21,109 bases of DNA from a virus: the IMG/VR virus record IMGVR_UViG_3300025941_000110, positions 1 through 21,109 of that record; one strand, written 5' to 3'. The notes beneath the pieces are model-generated. The model searched no databases, was not told the DNA's origin, and saw nothing but the letters and a program-made list of their open reading frames with translations. Positions 20,555-21,109 of this stretch are shown in pieces (position 1 is the stretch's first letter; each line of letters begins with the position of its first letter). A program made the translations under genes and the position numbers.

Positions 20555-20887
20555 TCACCCAATGGAAGCAATAGCCATGCGCTCACCCATGATGCGCTCA
20601 ATGATAGCCTTATGCTGTGGTCGTGGCGCCAAGGGCCGCATAATCGGTTTCTCAGCCTGTTCTGCGGCAAGCTGGGATGGCGATGGAATGTAAAAGCGAC
20701 GGCACTTGCCCAGCGGCTCTTTGCGGATGATCTTATCGCGTTCCATGTTCTCCAGCACCAGGCGCAGAGCTGGCAGACCAATGCCAAGCTTTCGACTCAT
20801 CATCATGTCAGAGTAGCCAGCAGATTCTTTCGTCAGCAGTCGCATGACTTCCTGGCGTGCAAATGCTTCTGTGTATTCCTTCGTCAT
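20555..20887 (-). CDS. Winged-helix-like DNA-binding protein
   Basis: Encodes 110 residues. Residues ~10-65 read as a winged helix: helix 1 FARQEVMRLLTKE, helix 2 YSDMMMSRKLGI, recognition helix GLPALRLVLENMERDKI, then a strand-wing region (IIRKEPLGKCRRFYIPSP). The remaining 40 residues are basic and Pro/Ala-rich (EKPIMRPLAPRPQHK), possibly a flexible tail. It is probably a small phage regulator of transcription or replication. Its target might be a promoter of this cluster or of the late operon, but nothing in the sequence shows which. It overlaps the preceding membrane gene by ATGA. Confidence 0.68.
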   Translation of the reverse strand: MTKEYTEAFARQEVMRLLTKESAGYSDMMMSRKLGIGLPALRLVLENMERDKIIRKEPLGKCRRFYIPSPSQLAAEQAEKPIMRPLAPRPQHKAIIERIMGERMAIASIG

Positions 20888-21069
20888 TTCACATCCTCGC
20901 TAATAATCTTGCATTCAATAATCTTATCTCGCAATACAGTTTTCCCATATCGCTGACAGTCTTTAAACGTTGAATTGTTTGTAGATACATTAGATGCAAA
21001 GGCTCCAACTGCTGCGCCAATTCCCATTAGCACTATTAAAAACATAATCACAACAAATTCGTCATCCAT
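20884..21069 (-). CDS. Single-helix membrane protein, 61 aa
   Basis: One strong hydrophobic helix (about residues 6-25, VVIMFLIVLMGIGAAVGAFA) follows a very short acidic N-terminus. A 35-residue soluble tail has two cysteines (KDCQRYGKT and IECKII), which could form a disulphide if the tail is periplasmic. It has a clear GGAG site. There is no lipobox of the correct form. It might be a spanin-like or toxin-like peptide or an entry-exclusion protein, but the sequence does not decide. Confidence 0.6.
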   Translation of the reverse strand: MDDEFVVIMFLIVLMGIGAAVGAFASNVSTNNSTFKDCQRYGKTVLRDKIIECKIISEDVK

Positions 21070-21082
21070 TTCTTTCTCCTAG

Positions 21083-21109
21083 TTAAGCTGCTTTAGTTCG
21101 TCCTTCTTG
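21083..21109 (-). CDS. 3' end of an unidentified gene entering the window
   Basis: Nine codons before a TAA read QEGRTKAA. The alternative frame reads KKDELKQLN before a TAG at 21079-21081. Either could be the tail of the upstream gene. Too little remains to identify it. Confidence 0.3.
   Translation of the reverse strand, partial: QEGRTKAA

Noticed and set aside
20548-20787. 79-aa minus-strand ORF
   Set aside because: It overlaps the winged-helix gene in another frame and lacks its own start signal and neighbour spacing.
1-21109. CRISPR array, insertion sequence or integrase
   Set aside because: No regularly spaced repeats, transposase or recombinase motifs were found on either strand.

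Overview
The window is the late (virion structural) module of a tailed dsDNA bacteriophage. Every supported gene lies on the minus strand, so transcription runs from high to low coordinates. There is a terminase pair, portal, scaffold, HK97-type major capsid protein, capsid decoration protein, a short-tail style adaptor and nozzle, several very large Gln/Gly/Ala-rich internal or ejection-type proteins, and a fibre. There is no tape measure, tail tube or sheath gene. This points to a podovirus, with an order resembling (from memory) BPP-1/Bcep22-like phages of proteobacteria. Genes are packed with ATGA, GTGA or TAATG overlaps and good Shine-Dalgarno sites. The host cannot be named from this sequence, and no integrase, polymerase or reverse transcriptase is present.

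Layout in transcription order (right to left). (1) 21109-19475: small accessory genes, namely the end of an unknown gene, a one-helix membrane protein (61 aa), a winged-helix-like protein (110 aa), two small conserved phage proteins (99 aa each), a two-helix membrane protein (62 aa) and a 99-aa protein. (2) 19474-19164: a non-coding, highly structured block. It has a consensus -10 box, several hairpins, a tRNA-like sequence with normal acceptor, D and T arms but an oversized centre, and a strong intrinsic terminator. (3) 19149-16255: a 47-aa basic protein, a 259-aa virion protein, then terS and terL. An inverted repeat covers the terS ribosome binding site. (4) 16253-10518: small beta protein, portal, FmdB-like zinc ribbon, scaffold, major capsid protein and decoration protein, closed by a UUCG-loop terminator. 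(5) 10434-5519: adaptor region and tail nozzle, a GNAT acetyltransferase, and a Gln-rich protein ending in a short S74-like chaperone motif. (6) 5518-11: two large internal or ejection-type proteins, a fibre with its small partner gene, a 35-aa peptide, and a four-helix membrane protein that may open the lysis cassette.

As a system: TerS and TerL drive DNA into a procapsid built from portal, scaffold and capsid protein. The decoration protein stabilises the filled head. The adaptor and nozzle close it. The Q/G/A-rich proteins are probably ejected with or ahead of the DNA, and the fibre binds the host. The least explained part is the RNA-rich block at 19164-19475, which looks like an independent small transcription unit placed between the accessory genes and the structural operon.
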